From Pseudomonas bohemica (GTDB lineage Bacteria; Pseudomonadota; Gammaproteobacteria; Pseudomonadales; Pseudomonadaceae), in the NCBI RefSeq assembly GCF_002934685.1, contig NZ_NKHL01000118.1, positions 195,496 to 259,495 on the forward strand: 64,000 bases of DNA, read 5' to 3'. Positions 55,558 to 63,349 of this stretch are shown here, piece after piece. Each line of letters begins with the position of its first letter. Position 1 is the first letter of the stretch. Both the position numbers and the translations under genes were made by a program. The notes below the pieces were generated by a model, which was not told the origin of the DNA, did not search any database, and saw only the letters and a list, made by a program, of their open reading frames with translations.

Positions 55558-57138
55558 TTAAATCACGTGAAAGCCATGGGTCCCATCCCGCCCAAGCTGT
55601 TCCACCAACCCGAACTCCCAATCCAGATACGCCTGCATCGCTTCCCGCGGCGCATCAGTGCCCTCATAAGGACGGCGGTAGCGGTCGATGCGTGGCGAGG
55701 CCAGGTGGGTTTCGCCGCTTTCCAGCTCGAACCCGGCAGCGATCCAGCTGGCGGTGCCGTCCTTGAGCAGAAACACCGGTTTGCCGGTGAGCGCTTCGAC
55801 TTCCGGCACCGCCAGCCGCGCCAGCTTGCTGCTGCCACAGGTCAGTAGGTACTGCTCGGCGGCGGGGATTTTGCGCAAGGCGTTTGACAAGTCCGCGCGT
55901 AGAGTCCACCAGGCACCCGGAATGTGCTGCTTTACATAGTTGGCGCTGGCGGTGAAATCCAGCACCGCGACGCTGCCATGTTGCTGCCAGTGACGCAGGG
56001 TGTCGGCGCTGATTTCCTCGACTTGCCACGGTGTAGGAATCGGCGCGTTCCACGGGCCTTTTTCGCTGAAGTCATGAGGTCGCAGGTCGTCGAGCACGAA
56101 CACCTCCCAGCCCAGTTGCGCCAGCCACGAGGCTGACATATTGGCCCGCACGCCATCATCGTCCACCAGCGCAATCCGGGCGCCACGCACGCTGGCGTAG
56201 TGATCGGTCTCCTGCACCAACTGGCCGCCCGGCGTCGAACGTGACCCCGGCAAATGACCGGCTTCGAATTCTTCCGGCGTGCGCACGTCGAACAGGTACG
56301 TGGTGCGCGTCGTCTCGGCCTGCCATGCCTGCAGATCGGCGCGCTTGCCGCGTTTCACGCCAGCCTTGTCAGCCACGTTGCGGGCATCGGCGCGGGCGAC
56401 GGCCAGTGTTTTGTCGCTGACAGCGGGGAAGCGCCGCGCCTGGCCGCGATCCAGCGTCTGCCCGGCCAGCAGCCAGCCGATGGTGCCGTTGCGCAAGGCG
56501 GAGATCGGGTTGGGCAGCCCGGCATTGACCAGTGACTGCGTGCCGATGATGCTGCGCGTGCGTCCGGCGCAGTTGACGATGATGCGGGTTTTTGGATCCG
56601 GCGCCAGCTCACGGGCACGTAACACCAGTTCGGCCCCCGGCACGCTGACCCCGGTCGGAATGCTCATGGTCTGGTATTCGTCGAAACGGCGGGCATCGAG
56701 TACCACCACGTCGGCGTTGCTGTCGAGCAGTTGCTTCACCTCCTCGGCTGCCAGCGACGGCGTGTGGCGATGATGCTCCACCAGTTCGCCGAATGCCTTG
56801 CTCGGTACGTTGACATCGATGAACAGCTCGCCGCCCGCGTCGCGCCAGCCCTGCAAGCCGCCTTCCAACACCTTTACGTCGCTGTAACCCAAATCCGCGA
56901 GGCGGGCGAGGGCAGGCTGAACCAGGCCTTCGCCGTTGTCGTAGAGGGTGATCTCGGTATCGCGACGAGGGATGCGCGACAGCACTTCCAGCTCCAGTTT
57001 CGACAGCGGGATATTGGCGGCGAACAGCGGGTGGGCTTCGGCGAACGGCGCTTCTTCGCGCACGTCCACCAAGGCTACTTCCTCACCGGCCAGCAGTGCT
57101 TTGCGAATATCGGCGAATGATCGTGTGCTTTGAGTCAT
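55558..57138 (-). CDS. Four-domain rhodanese-type sulfurtransferase
   Basis: The 526-residue protein consists of four rhodanese domains. The active-site loops read, in order, DNGEG (about 67-71, no cysteine), CAGRTRS with C190, DDDGV (about 326-330, no cysteine) and CGSSKLA with C434. It looks like a duplicated pair of one inactive and one active domain. Rhodaneses carry a persulfide on the cysteine and pass sulfur to thiols, cyanide or sulfite. The start overlaps the dioxygenase stop (TAATG), so the two proteins are made together, pointing to handling of sulfur or sulfite from mercaptopropionate or cysteine. Confidence 0.9.
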   Translation of the reverse strand: MTQSTRSFADIRKALLAGEEVALVDVREEAPFAEAHPLFAANIPLSKLELEVLSRIPRRDTEITLYDNGEGLVQPALARLADLGYSDVKVLEGGLQGWRDAGGELFIDVNVPSKAFGELVEHHRHTPSLAAEEVKQLLDSNADVVVLDARRFDEYQTMSIPTGVSVPGAELVLRARELAPDPKTRIIVNCAGRTRSIIGTQSLVNAGLPNPISALRNGTIGWLLAGQTLDRGQARRFPAVSDKTLAVARADARNVADKAGVKRGKRADLQAWQAETTRTTYLFDVRTPEEFEAGHLPGSRSTPGGQLVQETDHYASVRGARIALVDDDGVRANMSASWLAQLGWEVFVLDDLRPHDFSEKGPWNAPIPTPWQVEEISADTLRHWQQHGSVAVLDFTASANYVKQHIPGAWWTLRADLSNALRKIPAAEQYLLTCGSSKLARLAVPEVEALTGKPVFLLKDGTASWIAAGFELESGETHLASPRIDRYRRPYEGTDAPREAMQAYLDWEFGLVEQLGRDGTHGFHVI

Positions 57139-57743
57139 TAGGCTTGGTTCTCTCTGGACAGGTCCCAAATGTTCGGGAGGTAGGCGTTCGAATAGCCGGA
57201 AATGAATAGTTTTTCGCTGCCGTCGGGTTGATAGACGGCACGCTTCACGGCCCCAATGTTGGCGCCGTAGACATGAATGCTGATCGATACCTGATCGTCG
57301 AACGCGTTGCTGACCTGGTGAATGTCGTTGCTGCGCGGCGACAGCGCTTCGACGTGACCGGGCTCAAGGCGAATGGCCGGGCCTTCCTGTTCCAGGCGGC
57401 CGTCGGCACTGCGGGCAAAGCCTTGCGAGTACTCGGCGCCACGCAACATGCCGATCAGGCCCCATACCCGGTGATCGTGAATCGGCGTGCTCTGACCCGG
57501 TCCCCAGACAAAACTGACAATGGAGAAGCGCTGGCGCGAATCGGCATGCAGCAGAAACTGCTGATAACGCGTCGGGTCGGGGATGGCGTATTCGTCGGGC
57601 AGCCAGTCGTCGTAGCGCACCAGTTGGCCCAACAGTTTGCCGCCGCGGTGCAGCAGATCGCTTTCACGCGGGTTACTGTCGATCAATTCGGCCAGGGCAC
57701 CGATGAAGGCCCGGAGTCTTTCAGGGTGTCGGGGTTGGGTCAT
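57138..57743 (-). CDS. 3-mercaptopropionate dioxygenase (thiol dioxygenase)
   Basis: The 201-residue cupin is a thiol dioxygenase. Iron ligands are H89 and H91 (HDHRVWG) and H142 (DIHQVSN). The S155-H157-Y159 triad lies in SISIHVYG. Glutamine 62 (RYQQFLLH) replaces the arginine of true cysteine dioxygenases. These features and positions agree, from memory, with the P. aeruginosa 3-mercaptopropionate dioxygenase, which makes 3-sulfinopropionate. Some cysteine activity is possible. It is the first gene of a two-gene unit with the rhodanese and is divergent from a CysB-like regulator. Confidence 0.9.
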   Translation of the reverse strand: MTQPRHPERLRAFIGALAELIDSNPRESDLLHRGGKLLGQLVRYDDWLPDEYAIPDPTRYQQFLLHADSRQRFSIVSFVWGPGQSTPIHDHRVWGLIGMLRGAEYSQGFARSADGRLEQEGPAIRLEPGHVEALSPRSNDIHQVSNAFDDQVSISIHVYGANIGAVKRAVYQPDGSEKLFISGYSNAYLPNIWDLSRENQA

Positions 57744-57944
57744 TTGGATTCCGTGGCAGGGACAGGCAAATTCGGTTGACTAATATAAGCATAATCCCAA
57801 AGCTTAATATGCTATTTATTGATGATTAGGTTATAACGAAAAAGCATTTCATAACCGCTGTGCAGGTTGCCGGGCTATCCAGCCAGCGCGTTTGGAATTA
57901 TGCTTTTTGCCTATCTTGTTTTCCCCTTTCCATGTGCGTACCGA

Positions 57945-58850
57945 ATGAAAATTGATGATATCGATGCCTTTGTCGCCGTGATTCGCTGCCAGTCGATCAG
58001 CCATGCGGCCGAGTCGCTGGAGCTAACGCAGCCTGCGATCACCCGTCGGGTGCAGAATTTCGAGCAGGCGCTGGGGGTCGAGTTGTTCGACCGCAACACC
58101 AAGCCGCTCAAGCCGACAGCGATGGGGATGCAGGTCTATCAGAAGTGTCTGGCCATCCTGCGGGAAATGGACTCGTTGCGTGAACTGGTGGCCAGCGATA
58201 CTCCGCCCAGCGGTCTGTTGCGCCTGGGGGTGCCGCAAACCATTGGCGATGTGGTGCTGCTCGATGCCCTCAAGCATCTGCGTGGGCAATTCCCCGATTT
58301 GCGCGCGCAAGTGGTGACCGGTTGGGGCAGTCATCTGATCGGCAAGATCGAAAATGGCGAGCTCGACGCGGCGGCGGCGCTGTTCCCGGCAGGCAAGATT
58401 TTCCCCGAAGGCATCATCGGCGAATCCATCGGCAAGATGGAGTTGGTCGTGGTCTGTGCCAAGGACCGTCTGCCGAAGAAGCCGATCAAACTGGCCGAAT
58501 GTCACGACCAGGGTTTTGTACTCAACCCTGACGGCTGTGGCTTCCGCGCAGGATTGCAGCGCACGCTGGCTGATCAGGGGCTGGGCATGAAAGTCAATCT
58601 GGAGACCTTCGGTACCGAGTTGCAATTGGGCCTGGTGGCTGATGGCGTGGGCCTGGGGTTGGTGCCGCGTCCGTTGTTCGAGCGCAGTGCGCATCGGGAT
58701 CTGCTCGCGGTGATGCCGCTCAAGGATTTCAAACCGGTGATGGACCTGTGGCTGATCTACCCGCGTTTTCTCGGCAATCTGCAGGCGCCGGTGGCCTCGT
58801 TCGGTGCGCTGGTGGCCGACGCGTTGAAGCAGGCACGAGAGGCCGCATGA
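57945..58850 (+). CDS. LysR-family regulator, CysB-like
   Basis: The 301-residue LysR regulator begins MKIDDIDAFVAVIRCQSISHAAESLELTQPAITRRVQNF, a standard winged helix, and continues with a two-lobed effector domain. It lies in the centre of the organosulfur genes and is divergent from the 3-mercaptopropionate dioxygenase unit, the usual layout for a LysR protein and its target. ATG 57945 is used because the family begins there; the ribosome site is weak and the longer frame from 57867 is less likely. The ligand is probably a thiol or sulfur metabolite. Confidence 0.87.
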   Translation: MKIDDIDAFVAVIRCQSISHAAESLELTQPAITRRVQNFEQALGVELFDRNTKPLKPTAMGMQVYQKCLAILREMDSLRELVASDTPPSGLLRLGVPQTIGDVVLLDALKHLRGQFPDLRAQVVTGWGSHLIGKIENGELDAAAALFPAGKIFPEGIIGESIGKMELVVVCAKDRLPKKPIKLAECHDQGFVLNPDGCGFRAGLQRTLADQGLGMKVNLETFGTELQLGLVADGVGLGLVPRPLFERSAHRDLLAVMPLKDFKPVMDLWLIYPRFLGNLQAPVASFGALVADALKQAREAA

Positions 58851-58879
58851 AACCGGTTTGGTAGAAATAAAAAATATTG

Positions 58880-58892
58880 ATAATTAGCTTAG
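58880..58892. promoter_or_regulatory. 13-bp motif ATAATTAGCTTAG, copy 1
   Basis: This 13-mer, in the AT-rich 123-bp gap between the LysR gene and the aldolase gene, recurs exactly, in reverse complement, at 61077-61089. It is probably a binding site of the local regulator upstream of the aldolase. Confidence 0.5.
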
Positions 58893-58973
58893 AAGAAAAT
58901 GTGATTGTTAAACATTTTCCGACGCGCATAGGCTCCCTCGATACGTCTACTCACGACCTACAGGGAGTCATGC

Positions 58974-59774
58974 ATGAGCAATGTCAGTTCTTTGCCCGTT
59001 CAATCCAGTTCAAACGATGTGCGGAACCGGGTAAGCCCCGAAGAGTGGGAAGTGCGGGTCAAGCTTGCGGCGGCTTATCGCATCGCCGCGCTCAAGCGCT
59101 GGACAGACCACATCTACACGCATTTTTCGGCGCGCGTGCCTGGCCCTGACGAGCACTTTCTGATCAACGCCTTTGGCCTGTTGTTCGACGAAATCACGGC
59201 GTCGAATCTGGTCAAGGTCGACATCGATGGCACCATCGTCGATGACCCTACCGGCCTTGGCATCAACCACGCAGGCTATGTGATCCACAGCGCCATTCAT
59301 GCAGCGCGGCCCGATCTGCAGGCCGTGCTGCACACTCATACCCGCGACGGCGTTGCGGTTTCGGCGCAAAAGAACGGCCTGCTGCTGATCTCCCAGCATT
59401 CCCTGGGTTTCTCGGGCCGCGTGGCCTATCACGGTTATGAAGGCATCGCCCAGGATCTGGGCGAGCGCGAGCGGCTGGTCGCAGATCTGGGTGACAAGAA
59501 CGTGATGATCCTGCGCAACCACGGCCTGCTCACGGCCGGCCTCAGCGTCGAGCACGCCTTTCAGTTGCTCCACAACCTGGAATACGCCTGCAACATCCAG
59601 ATCGCCGCCCAGGCAGCGGGCAACGCCGAACTGATCTTTCCGCCGCAGGAAGTGGTGAAGAAAGTCGAGGAGCAAGCCAAGGTCTTCAAGAGCGGCACAG
59701 GCCCCGGTGTGGTGCGGCACTGGAATGCGTTGATCCGTGAGCTGGACCGGCATGGGACGGCGTATAAAGATTGA
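58974..59774 (+). CDS. Class II aldolase/adducin-family protein
   Basis: The 266-residue protein has the class II aldolase fold. Metal-binding histidines appear as HTHTRDGVAV (about residues 118-127) and ILRNHGLLTAG (about 180-190), with an upstream ALKRWTDHIYTHFSARVPG and the INHAGYVIHSAIHAARPDLQAVL helix. Members cleave sugar phosphates or dehydrate them (MtnB-like), and some are structural. GGGAG precedes ATG 58974. It sits 123 bp downstream of the CysB-like regulator, with a candidate operator between. Its substrate in a sulfur region is an open question. Confidence 0.86.
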   Translation: MSNVSSLPVQSSSNDVRNRVSPEEWEVRVKLAAAYRIAALKRWTDHIYTHFSARVPGPDEHFLINAFGLLFDEITASNLVKVDIDGTIVDDPTGLGINHAGYVIHSAIHAARPDLQAVLHTHTRDGVAVSAQKNGLLLISQHSLGFSGRVAYHGYEGIAQDLGERERLVADLGDKNVMILRNHGLLTAGLSVEHAFQLLHNLEYACNIQIAAQAAGNAELIFPPQEVVKKVEEQAKVFKSGTGPGVVRHWNALIRELDRHGTAYKD

Positions 59775-59808
59775 AGATGCAACGAGCAACAGCTGGCGCC
59801 GGACACCC

Positions 59809-59870
59809 GTAGCGGTCCGGCTCGCCGGCGGTGGCACCATCGAAATCGCTACCGCCGGCAAGCTGTCTAC
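59809..59870. repeat. REP inverted pair, class B
   Basis: GTAGCGGTCCGGCTCGCCGGCGG faces ACCGCCGGCAAGCTGTCTAC. It lies between the convergent aldolase and SsuD-like genes. Confidence 0.9.
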
Positions 59871-59886
59871 AGGTAGTCGATATCCC

Positions 59887-60975
59887 TCACGCCACCTTGT
59901 CATTCCTTTCCCGTTCACGCTTGGCGACCAGCTCGCGGGTCAGGGGGATAAGTTTCCTGCCGTAGTCGATCGCGTCTTCCAGCGGGTCGAAGCCTCGGAT
60001 CAGGAAGGTGGTAATCCCCAGGTCGTAGTAATCGAGCAACGCCTCGGCCACCTGTTCGGCAGTGCCCACCAGCGAGGTCGAATTGCCTTTGGCGCCTAAC
60101 AGTCCAGCGATGCCCGTCCACAGACGTTTGTCGAGTCGCGCCCCTTGCGCCGCCGCTGCCAGCAAACGCTTCGAACCCTCATTGGCGGGTTCGCGACGCT
60201 GGGTACCGGACGCCTGCGCGAGTGCTTTCGCACGTTCCAGAATGCTGTCCGCCCGGGCCCAGGCTTTTTCTTCGGTCTCGGCCAGAATCGGTCGTAGCGA
60301 CAGGCTGAAACGTATCGTGCGCCCATGCTTGGCCGCTTCGGCCCGAACCTGTTTGACGATATCCCTGACCTGCTCATAGGTTTCACCCCACAAGGCATAC
60401 ACGTCGGCATGCTTGCCCGCGACCTCGATCGCCGCCTGCGATGCGCCGCCGAAGTACAACGGGATGTGCGGCAGTTGCGGCGATTTGACCAGCGAATGCG
60501 CGCCTTCGAACTGGTAATACGTGCCGTGATGATCGAAGGGTTTTTCCGCCGTCCATTCCTGACGCACCACGCTCAGGTATTCGTCGGTGCGCGCATAACG
60601 CTCGTCCTTGCCGATGAAGCTGCCGTCGGCGCGCAGCTCCTGATCGTCGCCACCGGTAATGATGTGCACGGCAGTACGGCCGCCATTGAACACATCCAGC
60701 GTCGCGAACTGCCGGGCCGCAACGGTCGGGGAAATGAAGCCCGGCCGATGGGCGATCAGGAACTTCAATTTCGTCGTCACGCTGGCGGCATGGGCGGCCA
60801 CGAAAGCGCTGTCTGGGCTGTTGGAGTGATAGGCCACGAGCGCGCGATCGAAACCGGCTTGTTCATGGGCCCTCGCGACTTTTTCAACGTATTCGGGCTG
60901 AACCGTCTGACCGCTGCGCGGGTGGATTTCCGAGAAGGGCTGGGTGGCGATGTAACCGATGAATTCAACGCTCAT
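59887..60975 (-). CDS. FMN-dependent alkanesulfonate-monooxygenase-like protein (SsuD type)
   Basis: The 362-residue luciferase-like protein resembles SsuD. Its N-terminus reads VEFIGYIATQPFSEIHP. It has FAAHAA-like helix sequence, the HIITGGDDQELRADG loop, SDERYARTDEYL-like sequence (here GKDERYARTDEYLSVVRQEW) and PHIPLYFGGASQAAIEVAGKHADVYALWGE. SsuD uses FMNH2 and oxygen to release sulfite from alkanesulfonates. AAGGAAAT precedes ATG 60975. It is divergent from a second binding-protein gene. A flavin reductase partner (SsuE) is not in the window. Confidence 0.88.
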   Translation of the reverse strand: MSVEFIGYIATQPFSEIHPRSGQTVQPEYVEKVARAHEQAGFDRALVAYHSNSPDSAFVAAHAASVTTKLKFLIAHRPGFISPTVAARQFATLDVFNGGRTAVHIITGGDDQELRADGSFIGKDERYARTDEYLSVVRQEWTAEKPFDHHGTYYQFEGAHSLVKSPQLPHIPLYFGGASQAAIEVAGKHADVYALWGETYEQVRDIVKQVRAEAAKHGRTIRFSLSLRPILAETEEKAWARADSILERAKALAQASGTQRREPANEGSKRLLAAAAQGARLDKRLWTGIAGLLGAKGNSTSLVGTAEQVAEALLDYYDLGITTFLIRGFDPLEDAIDYGRKLIPLTRELVAKRERERNDKVA

Positions 60976-61076
60976 GGGTATTTCCTTGTGTTTATAACCG
61001 GGGGCGCGCAGACATTCGCGCGAGGCCAGTCAGCAACATAGGGGTAAGGCACGACGCTGTGAAATTCGATTTGGCG

Positions 61077-61089
61077 CTAAGCTAATTAT
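61077..61089. promoter_or_regulatory. 13-bp motif, copy 2 (reverse complement)
   Basis: CTAAGCTAATTAT is the exact reverse complement of the motif at 58880. It lies about 100 bp upstream of the leftward SsuD-like gene, in an AT-rich divergent gap of 286 bp. Confidence 0.5.
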
Positions 61090-61134
61090 AAAAATAACGC
61101 ATTAAAAATATTATCAAGATCAAAAAAGCTGAGT

Positions 61135-61143
61135 ATTAGCTTA
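61135..61143. promoter_or_regulatory. Partial motif ATTAGCTTA
   Basis: Nine bases of the same motif occur again in the divergent gap, about 120 bp upstream of the rightward binding-protein gene. Two copies in one divergent promoter region fit binding by a LysR tetramer. Confidence 0.4.
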
Positions 61144-61261
61144 TTTCTATTCGACATTTCACGATGCTTTTTTATGCGCTTACGATGGTTCGGATCAGCG
61201 GACTCGCGACGTTGAGCGTGTTCGTTTTCTGTTTCTATCTGACCTTCAAGGATGTCGTCGC

Positions 61262-62284
61262 ATGGGTTTTATCAGTCGGGATTTGGCCCGTCAGAGTGTT
61301 GCGTTGCTGTTGTCGTTCACCGTACTGCTCCTGGCGGGGTGCGATGACGCAGGAGATAAACAGGCTTCGGCCGCCGAGGCGGTCGATTGGTCGAAAGTCA
61401 AGCTGATCCTCGGTGATCAGGCCAAGGGTTTGCGCACGGTGGTCGACGCGTCCAAAGCCTTCGATGGCATTCCGTATCAAGTCGAATGGGCCAACTTCCA
61501 GGGCGCCGCGCCACTGTTCGAGGCCCTGCGCGCCGGGGCTGTGGACCTGGCGCCGGCTGGCGATACGCCGGTGCTGGCGGCGGCAACCGGAGGCACTCCC
61601 TTGCGAATTGTCGCGGTACGTCGCGGTCAAGGGCGCAGCATCGGCATTCTGGTACCGCCCGATTCGGACATCAAAACCGTCGCTGACCTCAAAGGTCGCA
61701 GCGTCTCGATCTCTTCGGCGCGAGGCAGCATTTCCCAGTACCTGCTGATCCGCGCGCTGGAAAATGCAGGGGTCAAGGAGTCCGACGTCAACATAGGCTT
61801 CGTCATGCCGACCGATGCGTTGTCGGCCTTCCATGGTGGCAAGATCGACGCCTGGGCGACCTTCGGCATCTATCAGGCCTTCGCCGAGGAAAATGGCGCG
61901 CGAGTGTTGCTGAGCGGGGAAGGGATTAATACGGGATTGACCTTCATCACGGCTTCGGACAAGGCGCTGGCGGACAAGGTCAAGCGTCAGGCCCTCAACG
62001 ATGTGTTGCAGCGCCTGGCAAAGGCGTTCGACTGGGCCAGGGCCAACCCGGAGCAGTACGCGCAGGTGTTCTCCAGCGCCAACAACGTGCCCTTGCCGGT
62101 GTCGCAGCGTTTGCAGAGTTGGGGGGTGGAGTCGTTGCAGCCGATCGAAGCGTCGGACGTCACGGCGTTGCAGGGCGTGGATGACCTGTTTGTGGCCAAG
62201 AAGATATTTGCGCAGGCGGTGCAGGTTTCAGGGCTGGTGGATCGGGAGGTGTTTCCGAACGCGCATGGGGTTTTGTTGAAATAG
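61262..62284 (+). CDS. Sulfonate-type binding lipoprotein (SsuA family), orphan
   Basis: The 340-residue protein has a lipoprotein signal (helix then LLLAGC, with C about residue 27). The SsuA-type body reads VEWANFQGAAPLFEALRAGAVDLAPAGDTPVLAAATGG, VADLKGRSVSISSARGSISQYLLIRALE and GKIDAWATFGIYQAFAEENGARVL. It would be tethered to a membrane and capture a sulfur compound. It is divergent from the SsuD-like gene. Like the SsuA-like protein at 54243, it has no permease or ATPase beside it, so it must use an importer elsewhere. Confidence 0.9.
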   Translation: MGFISRDLARQSVALLLSFTVLLLAGCDDAGDKQASAAEAVDWSKVKLILGDQAKGLRTVVDASKAFDGIPYQVEWANFQGAAPLFEALRAGAVDLAPAGDTPVLAAATGGTPLRIVAVRRGQGRSIGILVPPDSDIKTVADLKGRSVSISSARGSISQYLLIRALENAGVKESDVNIGFVMPTDALSAFHGGKIDAWATFGIYQAFAEENGARVLLSGEGINTGLTFITASDKALADKVKRQALNDVLQRLAKAFDWARANPEQYAQVFSSANNVPLPVSQRLQSWGVESLQPIEASDVTALQGVDDLFVAKKIFAQAVQVSGLVDREVFPNAHGVLLK

Positions 62285-62314
62285 CTTAGCTGCCTGTTGG
62301 ATGAGCATGCTTGC

Positions 62315-62378
62315 GTAGCAGTACGGCTTGCCGGCGGCGCCTTTGAAATCGCTGCCGCCAGCAAGCCGTGCTGCTATA
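62315..62378. repeat. REP inverted pair, class B
   Basis: GTAGCAGTACGGCTTGCCGGCGG faces GCCGCCAGCAAGCCGTGCTGC with a TTTGAAATCG loop. It lies between the two convergent genes. Confidence 0.9.
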
Positions 62379-62401
62379 GGGGAAGGCCATTCACTGATGG
62401 A

Positions 62402-62812
62402 TCAGTGCCGCGCTCCTTCCTGACCCATCGCCAGCAGTTGCTTCTCCTGATCCCAATCGAACGGTTCTTCGTTCTGCTCGGCCTCGAAGCGACGCTCTTC
62501 CAGCGCGGTGTACAGGTCGATTTCCTCGTCCGGCATGAAGTGCAGGCAGTCACCGCCGAAGTACCAGAGCAGGTCGCGGGGCACCAGATGGGCGATTTGC
62601 GGGTAGCGTTGGATCACTTGGCACAGCAGGTCCTGACCCAGGTACTGGCTCTCGATCGGCTCGCGTGGCAGCAGCTCGATCAACTCGTCATAACGCTCCA
62701 GAAACAGCGCATGACTTTCTTCGGGCACCTGTTCGGCTTCACCCAGCGCGACCAGAATGCCGCGCAGGTGCGTCAGCAGGTTGAGAGTGCGGTCGAGATT
62801 GGCGTCGGCCAT
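62402..62812 (-). CDS. Conserved Pseudomonas protein, PA2817-like
   Basis: A 136-residue acidic soluble protein starts at ATG 62812 (MADANLDRTLNLLTHLRGIL). It has YGQDLL-like content (here YLGQDLLCQVIQRYPQIAHLVPRDLLWYFGGDCLHFMPDEEIDLYTALEERR) and an acidic tail. From memory this resembles the family named after PAO1 PA2817. Its place two genes from fadE supports that, because PA2815 is FadE. The function is not known. The longer frame to 62869 is not preferred. Confidence 0.72.
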   Translation of the reverse strand: MADANLDRTLNLLTHLRGILVALGEAEQVPEESHALFLERYDELIELLPREPIESQYLGQDLLCQVIQRYPQIAHLVPRDLLWYFGGDCLHFMPDEEIDLYTALEERRFEAEQNEEPFDWDQEKQLLAMGQEGARH

Positions 62813-62923
62813 GATGAAGTCCTCAGAGACAAAAACAGGCGCGAGAGTATAGATCCCGCAGCTGGGCACCGATACCCCAATGAGGACTGGCGGTGATGGC
62901 CGACGCGTGGTCGCGGCGTCAGC

Positions 62924-63127
62924 TCAATGCCATAAACCGGCCAGATAACGATGCCCGGCCTCGGTCAGAGCCAGGTGCGCGTACGTGTGGTCGGCGCTGG
63001 GTTGGCGGGTTACGAAGCCGATGAGCAACAGGGTTTGCAGCGTCTGGGTGGGTTTGCCGCTGTGAAGGTCCTCCCCCGAGGCGATTTCAGCGAGCAGGCA
63101 GCGATGAGTCATGCGGTGGTCGATCAT
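62924..63127 (-). CDS. Small conserved protein, possible winged-helix fragment
   Basis: A 67-residue protein with the look of half a winged helix: LQTLLLIGFVTRQPSADHTYAHLALTEAGHRYLAG. It lies between fadE and the PA2817-like gene on the same strand, matching, from memory, a small hypothetical gene in P. aeruginosa. AAGGGGACG-type sequence precedes the start. Function unknown. Confidence 0.6.
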   Translation of the reverse strand: MIDHRMTHRCLLAEIASGEDLHSGKPTQTLQTLLLIGFVTRQPSADHTYAHLALTEAGHRYLAGLWH

Positions 63128-63247
63128 GATGCGTCCCCTTGGTGTTTCTTGTTGTTACCGGGGAGTGTAGGACAGTCTTCGGGAATGTGCAGGCTAGAGC
63201 GGTGGATTCGTGATGCTGATGCTAACTCAAGGAGTAGCGCAGAACCG

Positions 63248-63335
63248 TAGAAGCGAATTCATTGCGAAGCAGAGGTACAGCCCATGCATGTGCGTGGGAT
63301 GTACAGGCCTCTCGCGAATGAATTCGCCCCCACAG
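63248..63335. repeat. Extragenic palindrome, class D
   Basis: GCGAATTCATTGCGAAG near 63253 faces TCGCGAATGAATTCGC near 63312. It is a fourth palindrome family, seen once here, between the small protein and the fadE stop codon. Confidence 0.75.
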
Positions 63336-63349
63336 GGTTGACTCCATAT

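Noticed and set aside
57138..57743. True cysteine dioxygenase
   Set aside because: Glutamine at position 62 and the overall match favour a 3-mercaptopropionate dioxygenase; cysteine activity may be minor.
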